DNA from: Bacteroidota bacterium
GTDB taxonomy: Bacteria > Bacteroidota > Bacteroidia > Bacteroidales > CAIXZF01
Direction: 5' to 3'
NCBI GenBank assembly: GCA_022709385.1
Contig: JAKLIX010000017.1
Coordinates: 23,220-87,219 of the forward strand
Length of the DNA: 64,000 nt
Positions 35,920-43,926 of this stretch are shown in pieces; the first letter of the stretch is position 1, and each line of letters begins with the position of its first letter. Under the pieces are notes generated by a model that was not told the origin of the DNA, ran no database searches, and saw nothing but the letters and a program-made list of their open reading frames with translations. A program made the translations under genes and the position numbers.

Positions 35920-36651
35920 TTATTCCTGTTCATGATCTTTCCACCCTGGTGCAAGCTCCCGGATCAGTTTTTCCGCTTCCTCCTGTTCTTTTTTCATGCC
36001 GGCCAGTTTGGCGGCCCGGTGAAGTTGAATCAATGTGTTCAGATAGAACCAGTTACATTCGTTGTCTTTGGAGGTGTTCCGGAATATTTCCACAGCCCGG
36101 CGGTAATGTGCAGTGGCTTTTTTGTAGCTTCCCCCCCATACGGCAGGACGGTGGAAGTCCGCATTGCCCCGCTCTGTGAGAAGATACGGGCAGTCAGGAT
36201 ATGTTCCGGCGGCCCTGTTGATTTTCTTCAGCAGTTTCGGCCCTTCCCTGATCGCACTGGCCGGATCCAGCGACATTTTGAAAGCAATGACTCCGATTTC
36301 CATCGCTTCGACACGGGAAGGGATGTATTGCATGGATTTCAGTTTCACGATGTACGATTCCAGTTTTTTCAGGTATACCCTGGCCGTTGCCTTGTCGTTT
36401 TTACCGCTTAGATAAGCCGTGTATCCGTAAAAAGCAAGGGTCAGCCGGAACACCTCTTCGCGGCTCGCGGCGTGCCGCTCCGCAGATAAAACCAGGGATA
36501 ACCATGCGGGCATGTCCTTGTCGAGATAAGCCCTGAAAAGTTTACAATCCCATTCAGACTGGCCTGCTGCCGGGATCTCTCCGGCCCTGACCGTCTGAGT
36601 GAAGAGGAGGATGGCTGTCAGCCGGATGAAGAGAAATCTGATTTTTTTCAC
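35920..36651 (-). CDS. Exported helical-repeat (TPR-like) protein of the carotenoid cluster
   Basis: A 243-residue protein with a signal peptide (1-23, cut near VRAGE) and mostly amphipathic helices; a TPR-like pair is visible near 180-215 (SYKKATAHYRRAVEIFR). I recognise no enzyme motif. It starts with GTG at 36651, whose GTGA overlaps the stop of the glycosyltransferase gene by 4 bases, so it is translated from the same message. Its place at the 3' end of the reverse carotenoid operon suggests an envelope scaffold or carrier role, which is inference only. Confidence 0.65.
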   Translation of the reverse strand: MKKIRFLFIRLTAILLFTQTVRAGEIPAAGQSEWDCKLFRAYLDKDMPAWLSLVLSAERHAASREEVFRLTLAFYGYTAYLSGKNDKATARVYLKKLESYIVKLKSMQYIPSRVEAMEIGVIAFKMSLDPASAIREGPKLLKKINRAAGTYPDCPYLLTERGNADFHRPAVWGGSYKKATAHYRRAVEIFRNTSKDNECNWFYLNTLIQLHRAAKLAGMKKEQEEAEKLIRELAPGWKDHEQE

Positions 36652-37760
36652 GCTTTGTTTTTTTTCTCAAGGATGATATTTCTGCCTTTCCATTGCAGGT
36701 TCCCGCTGTGTTCCCTGTAAACAGCCGTAAAAGCGATCACGGCCCAGGCCAGCATCTGAAATGGATGCAGCAGCAGGTTGGTGATGATATCCTGCCTGCT
36801 TGGCAGGGAAGTGAAAACCCTGATCAGGATGAACATGACAATTCCGGCCAGGAAGGGCAGGTTGTCCAGTGCAAAAAACAGCAGGAAAGGTCCGCTGAGC
36901 ACTACCAGGGTGAAGAACAGCAGCAATGGGGCTGATCCGCCCATGAACTGCCTTGCATTCTTGCTGAAGCCGCGGATGCCTCCCGCAAGCGATGCATACA
37001 TCCGGCAGGAGATCAGGCTGCCTCCCGTCAACACGGCCGCTTTGCCGGCACTCCGTTTTACCTGCCGGCAGATAGCGATGTCTTCCGCCGCTTCAGCCTT
37101 CACCTTTTCATGCCATTGATGCACGTGGTAGGCTCCGGCCCTGAACAACATGAACTGACCATTGGCAGCCGCAAACGAAGGACGGCGGCTTTTTCTGACC
37201 AGTTCCAGGGGCAGCAGGCTCAGCAGTATCCAGTTCATCAGGGGAACCGTCAGCTTTTCCCCGACGCTGTTCATCTGTTGGGTAGGGAATATGGAAAGCA
37301 GCTCAACCTCATGTTTTTCCATAAAAGCAATGGCCGATGCAATGGCTGCGGGAGCCGGTCTGATATCGGCATCCATAAACAGGAGCAAGGTTCCCCGGGC
37401 TTCGAGGGCAAGCTTGTGACAGGCATGGTTCTTCCCAAGCCAGCCCTGCGGCAGCACCCTGCCGCGGATGCCCCTGATACGCTTGTCCCTGGCGGCATGG
37501 CGTTCAATGAGTTCCCAGGTCTCATCACTGCTGTCGTCATCGTAGATCAGGATCTCCAGGTTCGGGTATGATTGTCGTGAAAGATGTTCCAGCAGTACCG
37601 GAAGATTGCCGGCTTCGTTCCGCGCCGGTATCAGCACCGAGACCAGGGAGTCTTGCTGCGTTGCACTGAATCTGAGGATGCTCCCTCTTGTAAGATTCCA
37701 CAGGCTTACCATCAGACGGAGAAATGCAAATCCAAAGACAAACCAGGCCGCGTAAACCAT
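36648..37760 (-). CDS. GT2 glycosyltransferase of carotenoid type (CruC/HpnB-like)
   Basis: A 370-residue membrane glycosyltransferase. An N-terminal membrane helix is followed by a GT-A domain: VSVLIPARNEAGNLP, DDDSSDET, a central D-x-D (MDADIR), and a QVKRSAGK block; two to three helices close the C-terminus. This form is seen in HpnB-like proteins and in the carotenoid glycosyltransferase CruC. It would attach a sugar to a carotenoid hydroxyl, and the next gene upstream could acylate that sugar. ATG 37760 gives a 2-base gap from the acyltransferase; a longer frame from ATG 37796 would overlap by 34 bases. Confidence 0.78.
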   Translation of the reverse strand: MVYAAWFVFGFAFLRLMVSLWNLTRGSILRFSATQQDSLVSVLIPARNEAGNLPVLLEHLSRQSYPNLEILIYDDDSSDETWELIERHAARDKRIRGIRGRVLPQGWLGKNHACHKLALEARGTLLLFMDADIRPAPAAIASAIAFMEKHEVELLSIFPTQQMNSVGEKLTVPLMNWILLSLLPLELVRKSRRPSFAAANGQFMLFRAGAYHVHQWHEKVKAEAAEDIAICRQVKRSAGKAAVLTGGSLISCRMYASLAGGIRGFSKNARQFMGGSAPLLLFFTLVVLSGPFLLFFALDNLPFLAGIVMFILIRVFTSLPSRQDIITNLLLHPFQMLAWAVIAFTAVYREHSGNLQWKGRNIILEKKNKA

Positions 37761-37762
37761 AT

Positions 37763-38389
37763 TCAGAATGTGTTTTCGATGTGTTGCCGGATGCATTCAT
37801 CCATAAAGGCCGCGTATTGACCGGCCAGCGTTTCGGCTTCAGGTCCGGGCACTTCAGGCGCATGATCCAGGTAAAGCCAGAGGGAGGGCCTCGGATGGGA
37901 ATGGTAATCCACCAGGGCAGCATAGAAAAGCAGGTGGAACTTTTCCTTTGTCAGATGATGCAGCATATGCGTGATACCTCTTTCGAAAACAGTGTCTTTC
38001 TGATAGATGCTGTTGATCTTTCCCTGGGGGTACATCACCACCATATTGTTATCATCTTTCAGTAAATCCGATGCATAACGCAAAGATTCCAGGATGTCCC
38101 GCTTCCCTTTGCTGATGGAAAAAGCGCCGGCACGGTTCAGAAACATCCTGGGTCTGAGTTCTTCCTCCAGCATCATAATGTGGAATTTCTTACGGAACAC
38201 TTTGGCATTCAGATGCTCGGCAATGAAACCGTCCCACCAGCTGAAGTGATTTCCGATCAGCAGGATAGCCCGGTCTTTTTCCCCTACTGTACTGATAATA
38301 TGCACCTTCCGGAAGAATATCCTGAAAAGGGTACGGTACATCCATCTGACAGTGATGATGCCGAAGCGGGTATGCCGGGACGGGATCAC
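37763..38389 (-). CDS. Lysophospholipid/glycosyl acyltransferase (PlsC family, CruD-like)
   Basis: A 208-residue acyltransferase. The catalytic H-x4-D motif is in NHFSWWDG; the glycerophosphate-binding block that is normally FPEGT reads MYPQGKI here, a divergence seen outside true PlsC. In the chlorobactene system CruD acylates the sugar added by CruC; the neighbouring GT2 gene makes that reading likely. Start is a GTG at 38389 that overlaps the crtW stop by 4 bases. It could also be a general phospholipid acyltransferase. Confidence 0.78.
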   Translation of the reverse strand: MIPSRHTRFGIITVRWMYRTLFRIFFRKVHIISTVGEKDRAILLIGNHFSWWDGFIAEHLNAKVFRKKFHIMMLEEELRPRMFLNRAGAFSISKGKRDILESLRYASDLLKDDNNMVVMYPQGKINSIYQKDTVFERGITHMLHHLTKEKFHLLFYAALVDYHSHPRPSLWLYLDHAPEVPGPEAETLAGQYAAFMDECIRQHIENTF

Positions 38390-39090
38390 GCTGTTTTTTT
38401 AGTGTAAAGGTGCCACCAGGGTGTTCCGGGCCAGAGATGATGTTCCAGATGGTATCCGAAAAAATAACAGCTGATCAGGGCCCAGAGGTGATTTTTCTTC
38501 TGCGTCCTGGCATGATGTTCCGTCATTGCCTCGGTATGCGGCAGGCGGTGCGGCAGGTATGTGCCGAAGTAGAACAACTGCAGGGTGCTGAGAATGGACG
38601 GTAATATCCAGTACAAGATCAGGGCAGAGGTGGCAAACCAGATATTCAGCAGGTTAAACAATACCGCCATGATGAGAAACTGCCAGAGCGTCAGGTATTG
38701 CCTCATGAAGGAATACCACCATACCCAGAAATTCTGTGCTCCGGTGTAATAGTCCGGATCCAGTTCCGTACCGGGATGTTTATGGTGAAGGTGATGTTTC
38801 TCAAGGAGTTTGCGATAGGAGAGGGCGGCAAAAAGGAAGGTGGCCGTCATGCCTGTCAGGTAGTTCACTTTTGCCCTGCCGGGCGCCACTGTCCCGTGCA
38901 TGGCATCATGAGCGGTGATAAACAGACCGGTGAAGAGCCAGGTCTGTAAAAGGATATGGAACAGCATCCAAGCGGCCTGGACCGGGCTGCTGATTGTTGC
39001 AGTGGAGGGGGCCGGCAGCATGAAAAGGCTGTACAACAAATGTGCAAGCCATAATAAGATAATACCACATGCGATCAATATGCCTTTCAT
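38386..39090 (-). CDS. crtW: CrtW-type beta-carotene ketolase
   Basis: A 234-residue integral membrane di-iron oxygenase. All the histidine clusters of CrtW are present: H61DAMH65, H99HLHH103 and H214LEHH218, together with the CrtW-type FGTYLPHR (175-182). The enzyme adds keto groups at C4/C4' of a beta-ionone ring, so the pathway yields a ketocarotenoid. It overlaps its neighbours by 4 bases on each side. The fatty-acid desaturase superfamily also includes hydroxylases and plain desaturases, but the FGTYLPHR motif favours CrtW. Confidence 0.85.
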   Translation of the reverse strand: MKGILIACGIILLWLAHLLYSLFMLPAPSTATISSPVQAAWMLFHILLQTWLFTGLFITAHDAMHGTVAPGRAKVNYLTGMTATFLFAALSYRKLLEKHHLHHKHPGTELDPDYYTGAQNFWVWWYSFMRQYLTLWQFLIMAVLFNLLNIWFATSALILYWILPSILSTLQLFYFGTYLPHRLPHTEAMTEHHARTQKKNHLWALISCYFFGYHLEHHLWPGTPWWHLYTKKTA

Positions 39091-39785
39091 AACAGCAATA
39101 TATGAAGGATGATGAAAAAAGCAAGCTGCACAAGGAATACCCAGCCGGCTACAGGGTTGACATGATGTAACAACAGGCCGGCTTCATTCCGTGCACGCGG
39201 ATAAAAGCGGTGAAGCAAACTCAGCATCAGCAGGGCAATGACAAACCAGGCAATGTAATTCTGCAGGGGAACGATCCCTCCGGGCCAACTCCACCATTGA
39301 TAATGCATGGCAATCCCTTCCAGAAACAGGTCGTACACAACCATCAGCGCCGCCCCGGCCGGAACCACCTTCCACCAAGGCCATCTCACAGGGAAAAGAT
39401 GAAAGACGCTGTATGTGAGCATGAACCAGTTCAGTCCGATCAGCAGGGGCGTGTCCAGGACTTTAATCCCGAGTCCCGGACCATAACTGTATTGCCCGAA
39501 AATCAAACCGCTGTGTACTCCGGCCGCTTCGATCAGAAAAGTGGCAAGATAAATGAAGCAGATAACAGTAACAAAACGGGTTGACCAGGTTATGTGAAAT
39601 AAAAGTATTATTATTGTACTGATAATAAGACTGAATGCCACCAGCTTGCCAAAAAGGTCAGCGGTTGCAGGAAGGTTTAGTCCTATCAGCCCGATAAAAT
39701 AATACAGGGCAATGAACCCCTTCAGGTAGTTAAGCGTTCTTCTGTTATTAAATTTGTTTAAGAAATTTTCTAAAATATTAATCAT
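39087..39785 (-). CDS. cruF: Carotenoid 1',2'-hydratase-like protein (CruF family)
   Basis: A 232-residue membrane protein with about seven helices, of the CruF/DUF422 family. CruF hydrates the acyclic psi-end of a carotenoid (C-1',2'), creating the hydroxyl on which the glycosyltransferase can act. Conserved features are EAAGVHSGLIFGQYSYG and the NWF/YD residues inside the helices. Presence of both CruF (needs an acyclic end) and a lycopene cyclase suggests a monocyclic carotenoid. The gene is divergent from crtI with a 13-base gap. Confidence 0.8.
   Translation of the reverse strand: MINILENFLNKFNNRRTLNYLKGFIALYYFIGLIGLNLPATADLFGKLVAFSLIISTIIILLFHITWSTRFVTVICFIYLATFLIEAAGVHSGLIFGQYSYGPGLGIKVLDTPLLIGLNWFMLTYSVFHLFPVRWPWWKVVPAGAALMVVYDLFLEGIAMHYQWWSWPGGIVPLQNYIAWFVIALLMLSLLHRFYPRARNEAGLLLHHVNPVAGWVFLVQLAFFIILHILLL
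39749..39756 (+). promoter_or_regulatory. Possible -7 element for the crtI operon
   Basis: TAAATTTG matches TAnnTTTG and lies 42 bases before the crtI ATG, inside the 5' end of cruF. No -33 TTTG at 17-23 bases was found, so support is limited to the -7 box. With 13 bases between the divergent starts, any promoter must lie inside the opposite gene. Confidence 0.3.
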
Positions 39786-39798
39786 AAATTAAGCAATC

Positions 39799-41280
39799 AT
39801 GTCAAAACACGTTTTGATTACGGGCGCCGGTCTGGGTGCGCTGGCCACAGCCCTGAGGCTGTCAACCGACGGGTACACGGTGGAGCTCCTGGAGAAAAAC
39901 AAACAAGCGGGCGGAAGGTTGAACCGTTTACAGAAAGATGGCTTCACATTCGACATGGGGCCGACTTTTTTCAGCATGAGTTACGAGTTTAAGGAATTCA
40001 TCGAATACTGCAACATGGAGATGCCTTTCCGCTTCATAGAGCTGGATCCGCTTTATGTGGTCAATTTCAGTGGTAGCAGCCGTAAATATACGATTTATAA
40101 AGACCTGAAGAAGCTGGCTGCAGAATTTGAAGGCATAGAACCGGATTTTGAACGCAAGGTGGAACGTTACCTGAAAAAAGCCGGTGCCATTTTCCATGAT
40201 ACCGAATACACGATGGTCAAGCGGAACTTCCGCAATATCAGGGAGTTTGCCGGCGTGGTCAGGGATGTACCCCTGAAGCACAGTCCGATGATCTTCCGCT
40301 CGATGTGGTCGGAACTGAGCCGGCACTTCGATTCATACGAGGCCAGGGTGATCTTTTCCCTGGTGGCTTTCTTCCTGGGCGATACGCCTTTTGCCACCCC
40401 GGCCGTCTATTCCCTTTTGAATTACACGGAAATGAAGCATGACGGCTACTACAACGTGGAAGGCGGCATGTATAAAATCGTGGAAGGACTGCTAAAGGAG
40501 ATGGAAAAACGCGGCATCAGGATACATTATGAAACGGAGGTACAGGCATACAGTGAAAAGGACGGGAAGCTGGATGCACTCATCGATCAGCATGGCAAAC
40601 ACTGGAAAGCGGATCTTTTTGTGATCAATTCCGATGCCGCCTGGTTCCGTGGAAAGGTGTTCCGGCGGCCGGGATTCAGTGAGGAAAAACTTGATAAACG
40701 CAAATGGACCATCGCTCCTTTCACCATGTACCTCGGGCTCGATACCAAAGTACCCGGCATTGAACACCATAATTATTTTCTGGGAAGGAATTTCGAGCAA
40801 TATGCCGGGAAGGTGCTCAAACACTTCGATATCAACGAACGGCCTTACTATTATGTGAATGTGCCTTCCAAACACAATCCCGACACAGCCCCTCCGGGCA
40901 AGGAAGCCATCTTTATCCTCTTCCCGGTGACCGACAGGCGGTTTAAGCCCGACTGGAGCGACAGGGAAGAAATCGCAGACCGCCTGCTGCAGGATTTGTC
41001 TGAAAGGATCGCCTTCGATATCAGGCCGCATATCATTTCGTCCACCATCCTCGATCCGTCCGACTGGGAGAAAATGTTCAATCTTTACCGGGGAAGCGGT
41101 CTCGGACTGGCCCATAACCTCGGGCAGATCGGATACTTCAGGCCCAAGAACAAGGATGAGAAGTTTAACAATGTGTATTATGTCGGAGCCAGCACCGTCC
41201 CGGGTACGGGCCTGCCTATGATGATGGTGGGTTCGCGGCTTGTAACCCAACGCATCAACGATGAGCACCGAACTGTATAA
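39799..41280 (+). CDS. crtI: Phytoene desaturase
   Basis: A 493-residue FAD-dependent desaturase converting phytoene to lycopene or neurosporene. The N-terminal dinucleotide motif is ITGAGLGALATALRL with LLEKNKQAGGR; the C-terminal carotenoid-desaturase signature is YYVGASTVPGTGLPMMMVG (about 465). It is 493 residues, as in the bacterial CrtI group. Its stop overlaps the start of crtB by 20 bases, so translation is coupled. It is the first gene of the forward arm. Confidence 0.95.
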   Translation: MSKHVLITGAGLGALATALRLSTDGYTVELLEKNKQAGGRLNRLQKDGFTFDMGPTFFSMSYEFKEFIEYCNMEMPFRFIELDPLYVVNFSGSSRKYTIYKDLKKLAAEFEGIEPDFERKVERYLKKAGAIFHDTEYTMVKRNFRNIREFAGVVRDVPLKHSPMIFRSMWSELSRHFDSYEARVIFSLVAFFLGDTPFATPAVYSLLNYTEMKHDGYYNVEGGMYKIVEGLLKEMEKRGIRIHYETEVQAYSEKDGKLDALIDQHGKHWKADLFVINSDAAWFRGKVFRRPGFSEEKLDKRKWTIAPFTMYLGLDTKVPGIEHHNYFLGRNFEQYAGKVLKHFDINERPYYYVNVPSKHNPDTAPPGKEAIFILFPVTDRRFKPDWSDREEIADRLLQDLSERIAFDIRPHIISSTILDPSDWEKMFNLYRGSGLGLAHNLGQIGYFRPKNKDEKFNNVYYVGASTVPGTGLPMMMVGSRLVTQRINDEHRTV

Positions 41281-42100
41281 GCACAACAGCATCCAGATCA
41301 GCAGGATCACCACCCTGAATTACAGCACCTCTTTCTCTCTGGGTATCAGGATGCTGGCAAAGAAATACCGCGATCCTGTCTATGCCATCTACGGTTTTGT
41401 GAGGGTCGCAGACGAAATCGTCGATACCTTTCATGAGGTGGATCAGCAACAGTATTTTAACGCCTTTGTGGAAGAAACCTGGAAATCGGTCAGGGACGGC
41501 TTCTCCACCAATCCCATCCTGCACAGTTTTCAGTGGGTGGTGAATGAGTACCGTATTCCGCACGACCTGATCACGGCATTTTTATACAGCATGGAGCTCG
41601 ACCTGACCGAGAAACGGTATTCTCAGGAGGGGATAGAGCAGTATATCTACGGTTCCGCTGAGGTGGTCGGACTGATGTGCCTGAAAGTCTTCTGCGACGG
41701 CGATGATGACCGCTATCAACGCCTCCTTCCTTCAGCCCGGAGGCTGGGTGCTGCATTCCAGAAAGTGAACTTTTTGCGGGATCTCCGGAGCGATTACCAG
41801 GAGCGGGGACGCATCTACTTCGCCTGTGTCGATTTCAGTAAGTTCAACGAGAAACAGAAAAAAAGGCTGGTGAAGGATGTGGACAAGGACCTGCACGAGG
41901 CCATCATGGGCATCCGCCAGCTCAGCAAGGGCTCCAGGTTCGGAGTGTACCTGGCCTATGTGTATTATCTCCGGCTTCTCTGGAAAATCAGACGTACGCC
42001 TGCTTCCGTCCTGATGAGCAGGCGGATTCGCATCAGCAATGCCTATAAAATATGGCTGTTGCTCGTTTCATGGATTCGCCACCATCTAAACCTGATCTGA
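41261..42100 (+). CDS. crtB: Phytoene synthase
   Basis: A 279-residue trans-isoprenyl diphosphate synthase that joins two GGPP into phytoene. The aspartate-rich motifs D51EIVD55 and (R)D174LRSD178, which bind the magnesium-diphosphate, are both present, along with ARRLGAAFQKVNFLRDL. It starts inside crtI and is followed one base later by the lycopene cyclase gene. GGPP would come from isoprenoid synthesis, to which ispH at 43927 contributes. Confidence 0.95.
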   Translation: MSTELYKHNSIQISRITTLNYSTSFSLGIRMLAKKYRDPVYAIYGFVRVADEIVDTFHEVDQQQYFNAFVEETWKSVRDGFSTNPILHSFQWVVNEYRIPHDLITAFLYSMELDLTEKRYSQEGIEQYIYGSAEVVGLMCLKVFCDGDDDRYQRLLPSARRLGAAFQKVNFLRDLRSDYQERGRIYFACVDFSKFNEKQKKRLVKDVDKDLHEAIMGIRQLSKGSRFGVYLAYVYYLRLLWKIRRTPASVLMSRRIRISNAYKIWLLLVSWIRHHLNLI

Positions 42101-42101
42101 C

Positions 42102-42797
42102 ATGGACCCGCTGCATCTTACCTATGCCGCCCTGCTCCTGCTGAGCATCAGTTATCCCCTGCTGAAGTCCTTTGAAAGCAAGTTGCAGATGTGGAGGAAA
42201 TGGAAATACATGATCCCGGCTATCCTGCTTACGGCCATCCCTTTCATTACCTGGGATGTGTGGTTTGCCCGGCATGGCGTTTGGAGCTTCAATCACGACT
42301 ACGTAACCGGCTGGTTTGTTTTGTCGCTTCCCTGGGAGGAGTGGCTGTTCTTCATCCTGGTACCCTATGCCTGCTTCTTTATTTATGAGGCTGTCAATCA
42401 CTTTTATCCCCGCATCCGCACATATATGGCGTTTTCCGTTGTACACTGGGTTATCTTTATGGCTGTGCTCTACCTCGCTTTCAGGAACTGGGACAAGACC
42501 TACACCGCGGTGGCCTTCTTCTCTGCTTCCTTTATCCTGTTGGTGACCGGACTGCTTAAGCAAACCGCATTGCTCCTTCCGCGCTTTTACCTGGTTTTTT
42601 TTATTTCCCTGATCCCCTTTTTCCTGATCAACGGCATCCTGACAGCCTTGCCGGTGGTGATGTACAACGATGCCGAAAACCTCGGGATCCGGCTGATTAC
42701 CATCCCCGTGGAAGATGCTGTCTATCTCCTCACCCTGCTGATGATGAACTTCGGGATATACGAGGGCCTGAAGAAGCACTTCTCTTCTACATTCTGA
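42102..42797 (+). CDS. Fused CrtYc-CrtYd-type lycopene cyclase
   Basis: A 231-residue membrane protein with about seven helices and an internal repeat of the CrtYc/CrtYd type. The conserved WDVWFARHGVWSF and PWEEWLFFILVPY stretches are the family's signatures; they lie in the first half and an equivalent block (IPVEDAVYLL) in the second. It forms beta-ionone rings at lycopene ends. It is the last gene of the crtI-crtB-cyclase operon, 1 base after the crtB stop. Confidence 0.87.
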   Translation: MDPLHLTYAALLLLSISYPLLKSFESKLQMWRKWKYMIPAILLTAIPFITWDVWFARHGVWSFNHDYVTGWFVLSLPWEEWLFFILVPYACFFIYEAVNHFYPRIRTYMAFSVVHWVIFMAVLYLAFRNWDKTYTAVAFFSASFILLVTGLLKQTALLLPRFYLVFFISLIPFFLINGILTALPVVMYNDAENLGIRLITIPVEDAVYLLTLLMMNFGIYEGLKKHFSSTF

Positions 42798-42848
42798 ATG
42801 CTGTCGCGGTTTAAACCTGACCCCGAAAGGAGGTGGCGGTGGTGCGTG

Positions 42849-42877
42849 TGCACGTGTGCAGCGTTTGCACGTGTGCA
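42849..42877. repeat. Twin copy of palindrome TGCACGTGTGCA
   Basis: Two 12-bp palindromes (5-bp arms, GT spacer), separated by GCGTT, 17 bases start to start, right after the carotenoid forward arm. A related GTGGCGTGGG-type stretch follows. They look like operator half-sites or a processing hairpin; a role is not shown. Confidence 0.5.
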
Positions 42878-42897
42878 CGTGGCGTGGGAACGTGAAA

Positions 42898-42966
42898 ACG
42901 ATAAACCGGCACACTATCATCAGCAAATCAACGTATGAGCAAATCTCCACACCAAAAAACTGAAAA
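42898..42966. repeat. Dispersed 69-bp repeat, copy A
   Basis: About 59 of 69 positions match copy B at 59594-59662 by eye, starting ACGATAAACC and ending CTGAAAA. It consists of CACA/CAGCA-rich intergenic sequence common in Bacteroidota genomes. Confidence 0.6.
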
Positions 42967-42994
42967 CTTCCTTTTTCCTTCAACTGTTTTATTG

Positions 42995-43008
42995 ACTACA
43001 TTTGTAGT
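42995..43008 (+). promoter_or_regulatory. Palindromic operator overlapping the XRE promoter
   Basis: ACTACATTTGTAGT has perfect 6-bp arms around TT and overlaps a -7 box TACATTTG (42997-43004). The XRE ATG is at 43027, so its product could bind here and repress itself; a similar ACTACA/TGTAGT arrangement is also used by BlaI/MecI-type repressors. Confidence 0.5.
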
Positions 43009-43026
43009 AGCAATAACCAGAACATC

Positions 43027-43392
43027 ATGAGTATTGGACAAAACATAAAGAAGATCCGGGAAGAAAAGGATATTACCCAACAGCAGATTGCTTTACTTAT
43101 CCATATGCACCGGTCTAACTATTCCAAGATCGAAAGCGGACAGCGGGAGATTTCTATCGATGCACTCAATACAATTGCCCGGTATTTTGATATGACCATT
43201 GACCAGATCATAAACTATGAAACCGGAGTACCTGAAGAAATCACCATCGAAGACAAATCACTGATGGAACAGGTAAAACTGATCCAAGAGCTCGAGCCAG
43301 ATGAAAAAAATATGGTCTTTAAAATGGTGGATACCTTTGTGACAAAGAAGAAATTCAAAGAGTTTTTCCGGCAGAATGTGGCAACCCTGTAA
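43027..43392 (+). CDS. XRE-family helix-turn-helix regulator
   Basis: A 121-residue DNA-binding protein. The HTH_3 fold covers residues 5-60 (IREEKDITQQQIALLI then SNYSKIESGQREIS), followed by a short dimerisation or coil segment with a Lys/Phe-rich tail. It probably autoregulates from the palindrome at 42995. Its target beyond itself is not known; the toxin-antitoxin remnant 12 bases downstream and the carotenoid operon behind it are the candidates. Confidence 0.85.
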   Translation: MSIGQNIKKIREEKDITQQQIALLIHMHRSNYSKIESGQREISIDALNTIARYFDMTIDQIINYETGVPEEITIEDKSLMEQVKLIQELEPDEKNMVFKMVDTFVTKKKFKEFFRQNVATL

Positions 43393-43404
43393 TCCCGACA
43401 GAAA

Positions 43405-43620
43405 ATGAAAACCTACTCCATCACGATTCCCGATAATAAAGAGAACCTTTTTATTGAATGGATGAAAAGCGTTTCATTCGTAAAAAAAATAGAAGATATT
43501 TCGGATATTGACATTCCGGAGGAACATAAACAATTGGTCCGGCAAAGAATGAAACAGCTGGAAGAAAACCCGAAAAGCATGCTGAACTGGGAAGATATCG
43601 AAAGCAAGATCAAGCTCTGA
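43405..43620 (+). CDS. Antitoxin-like small protein (addiction module type)
   Basis: A 71-residue acidic protein resembling the antitoxin partner of RelE/ParE toxins in Bacteroidota: short N-terminal beta segment (SITIPDN), a long helical middle and a conserved-looking PKSMLNWEDIESKIKL end. It is 12 bases after the XRE gene and 2 bases before the toxin remnant. If the toxin is dead, this gene is an orphan or is being lost. Confidence 0.6.
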   Translation: MKTYSITIPDNKENLFIEWMKSVSFVKKIEDISDIDIPEEHKQLVRQRMKQLEENPKSMLNWEDIESKIKL

Positions 43621-43622
43621 AA

Positions 43623-43780
43623 ATGGCATTTAAACTGATCTTTGCCGCCGAGGTCTTCGATGACCTGCAACAAAACATCGACTGGTACAATGAAAAACAG
43701 CCGGGATTAGGCAAACGCTTTTATAAGTCCGTAAGCGAAAATTGCTTCGCATTTTCTCTAAGATTCAGCATGATTGAAAT
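43623..43780 (+). pseudogene. Truncated RelE/ParE-family toxin
   Basis: The first about 40 codons read as a RelE/ParE start (FKLIFAAEVFDDLQQNIDWY, LGKRFYKSVSEN). The frame then continues to 44033 but the sequence no longer resembles the family: the beta-strands with the conserved Arg/Tyr residues and the usual hydrophobic end are missing. The break near 43741 is where a reverse-strand open frame (43721-43870) begins to read sensibly, which points to an inversion or deletion. The boundary given is approximate. Confidence 0.6.
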
Positions 43781-43870
43781 ATTCTTCCGGTTTATTAATG
43801 CCGGTTGTACCTTCAGCGTCAATGCCGCGATTTCAGCATCAAATGCCTCCACGCATCGTTCGACAATCAT
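43721..43870 (-). other. Small reverse-strand open frame in the rearranged toxin region
   Basis: ATG at 43870 to TAA at 43721 gives 49 residues (MIVERCVEAFDAEIAALT, then LKVQPALINRKN, LNLRENAKQFSLTDL) that looks protein-like, and the frame stays open further upstream. I recognise no family. It may be the end of another gene brought in by the rearrangement, or chance. Confidence 0.2.
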
Positions 43871-43926
43871 GCAGGAAGGCCGGAATGCATTATTTTTGCT
43901 TGTCGCTAAGTACCATTGCCAGACTC

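Larger units (their letters stand above)
42798..43026. other. Intergenic region between cyclase and XRE gene
   Basis: It contains the twin palindrome TGCACGTGTGCA (42849-42860 and 42866-42877), a 69-base dispersed repeat (42898-42966) and the XRE operator/promoter. No coding sequence. Confidence 0.6.

Noticed and set aside
36648..37796. Longer start for the GT2 gene at 37796
   Set aside because: It would overlap the acyltransferase by 34 bases, while other joints in the operon overlap by 4; kept only as an alternative.
43774..43926. Extended start of ispH
   Set aside because: The extra 51 residues do not resemble the family and lie in the toxin remnant.
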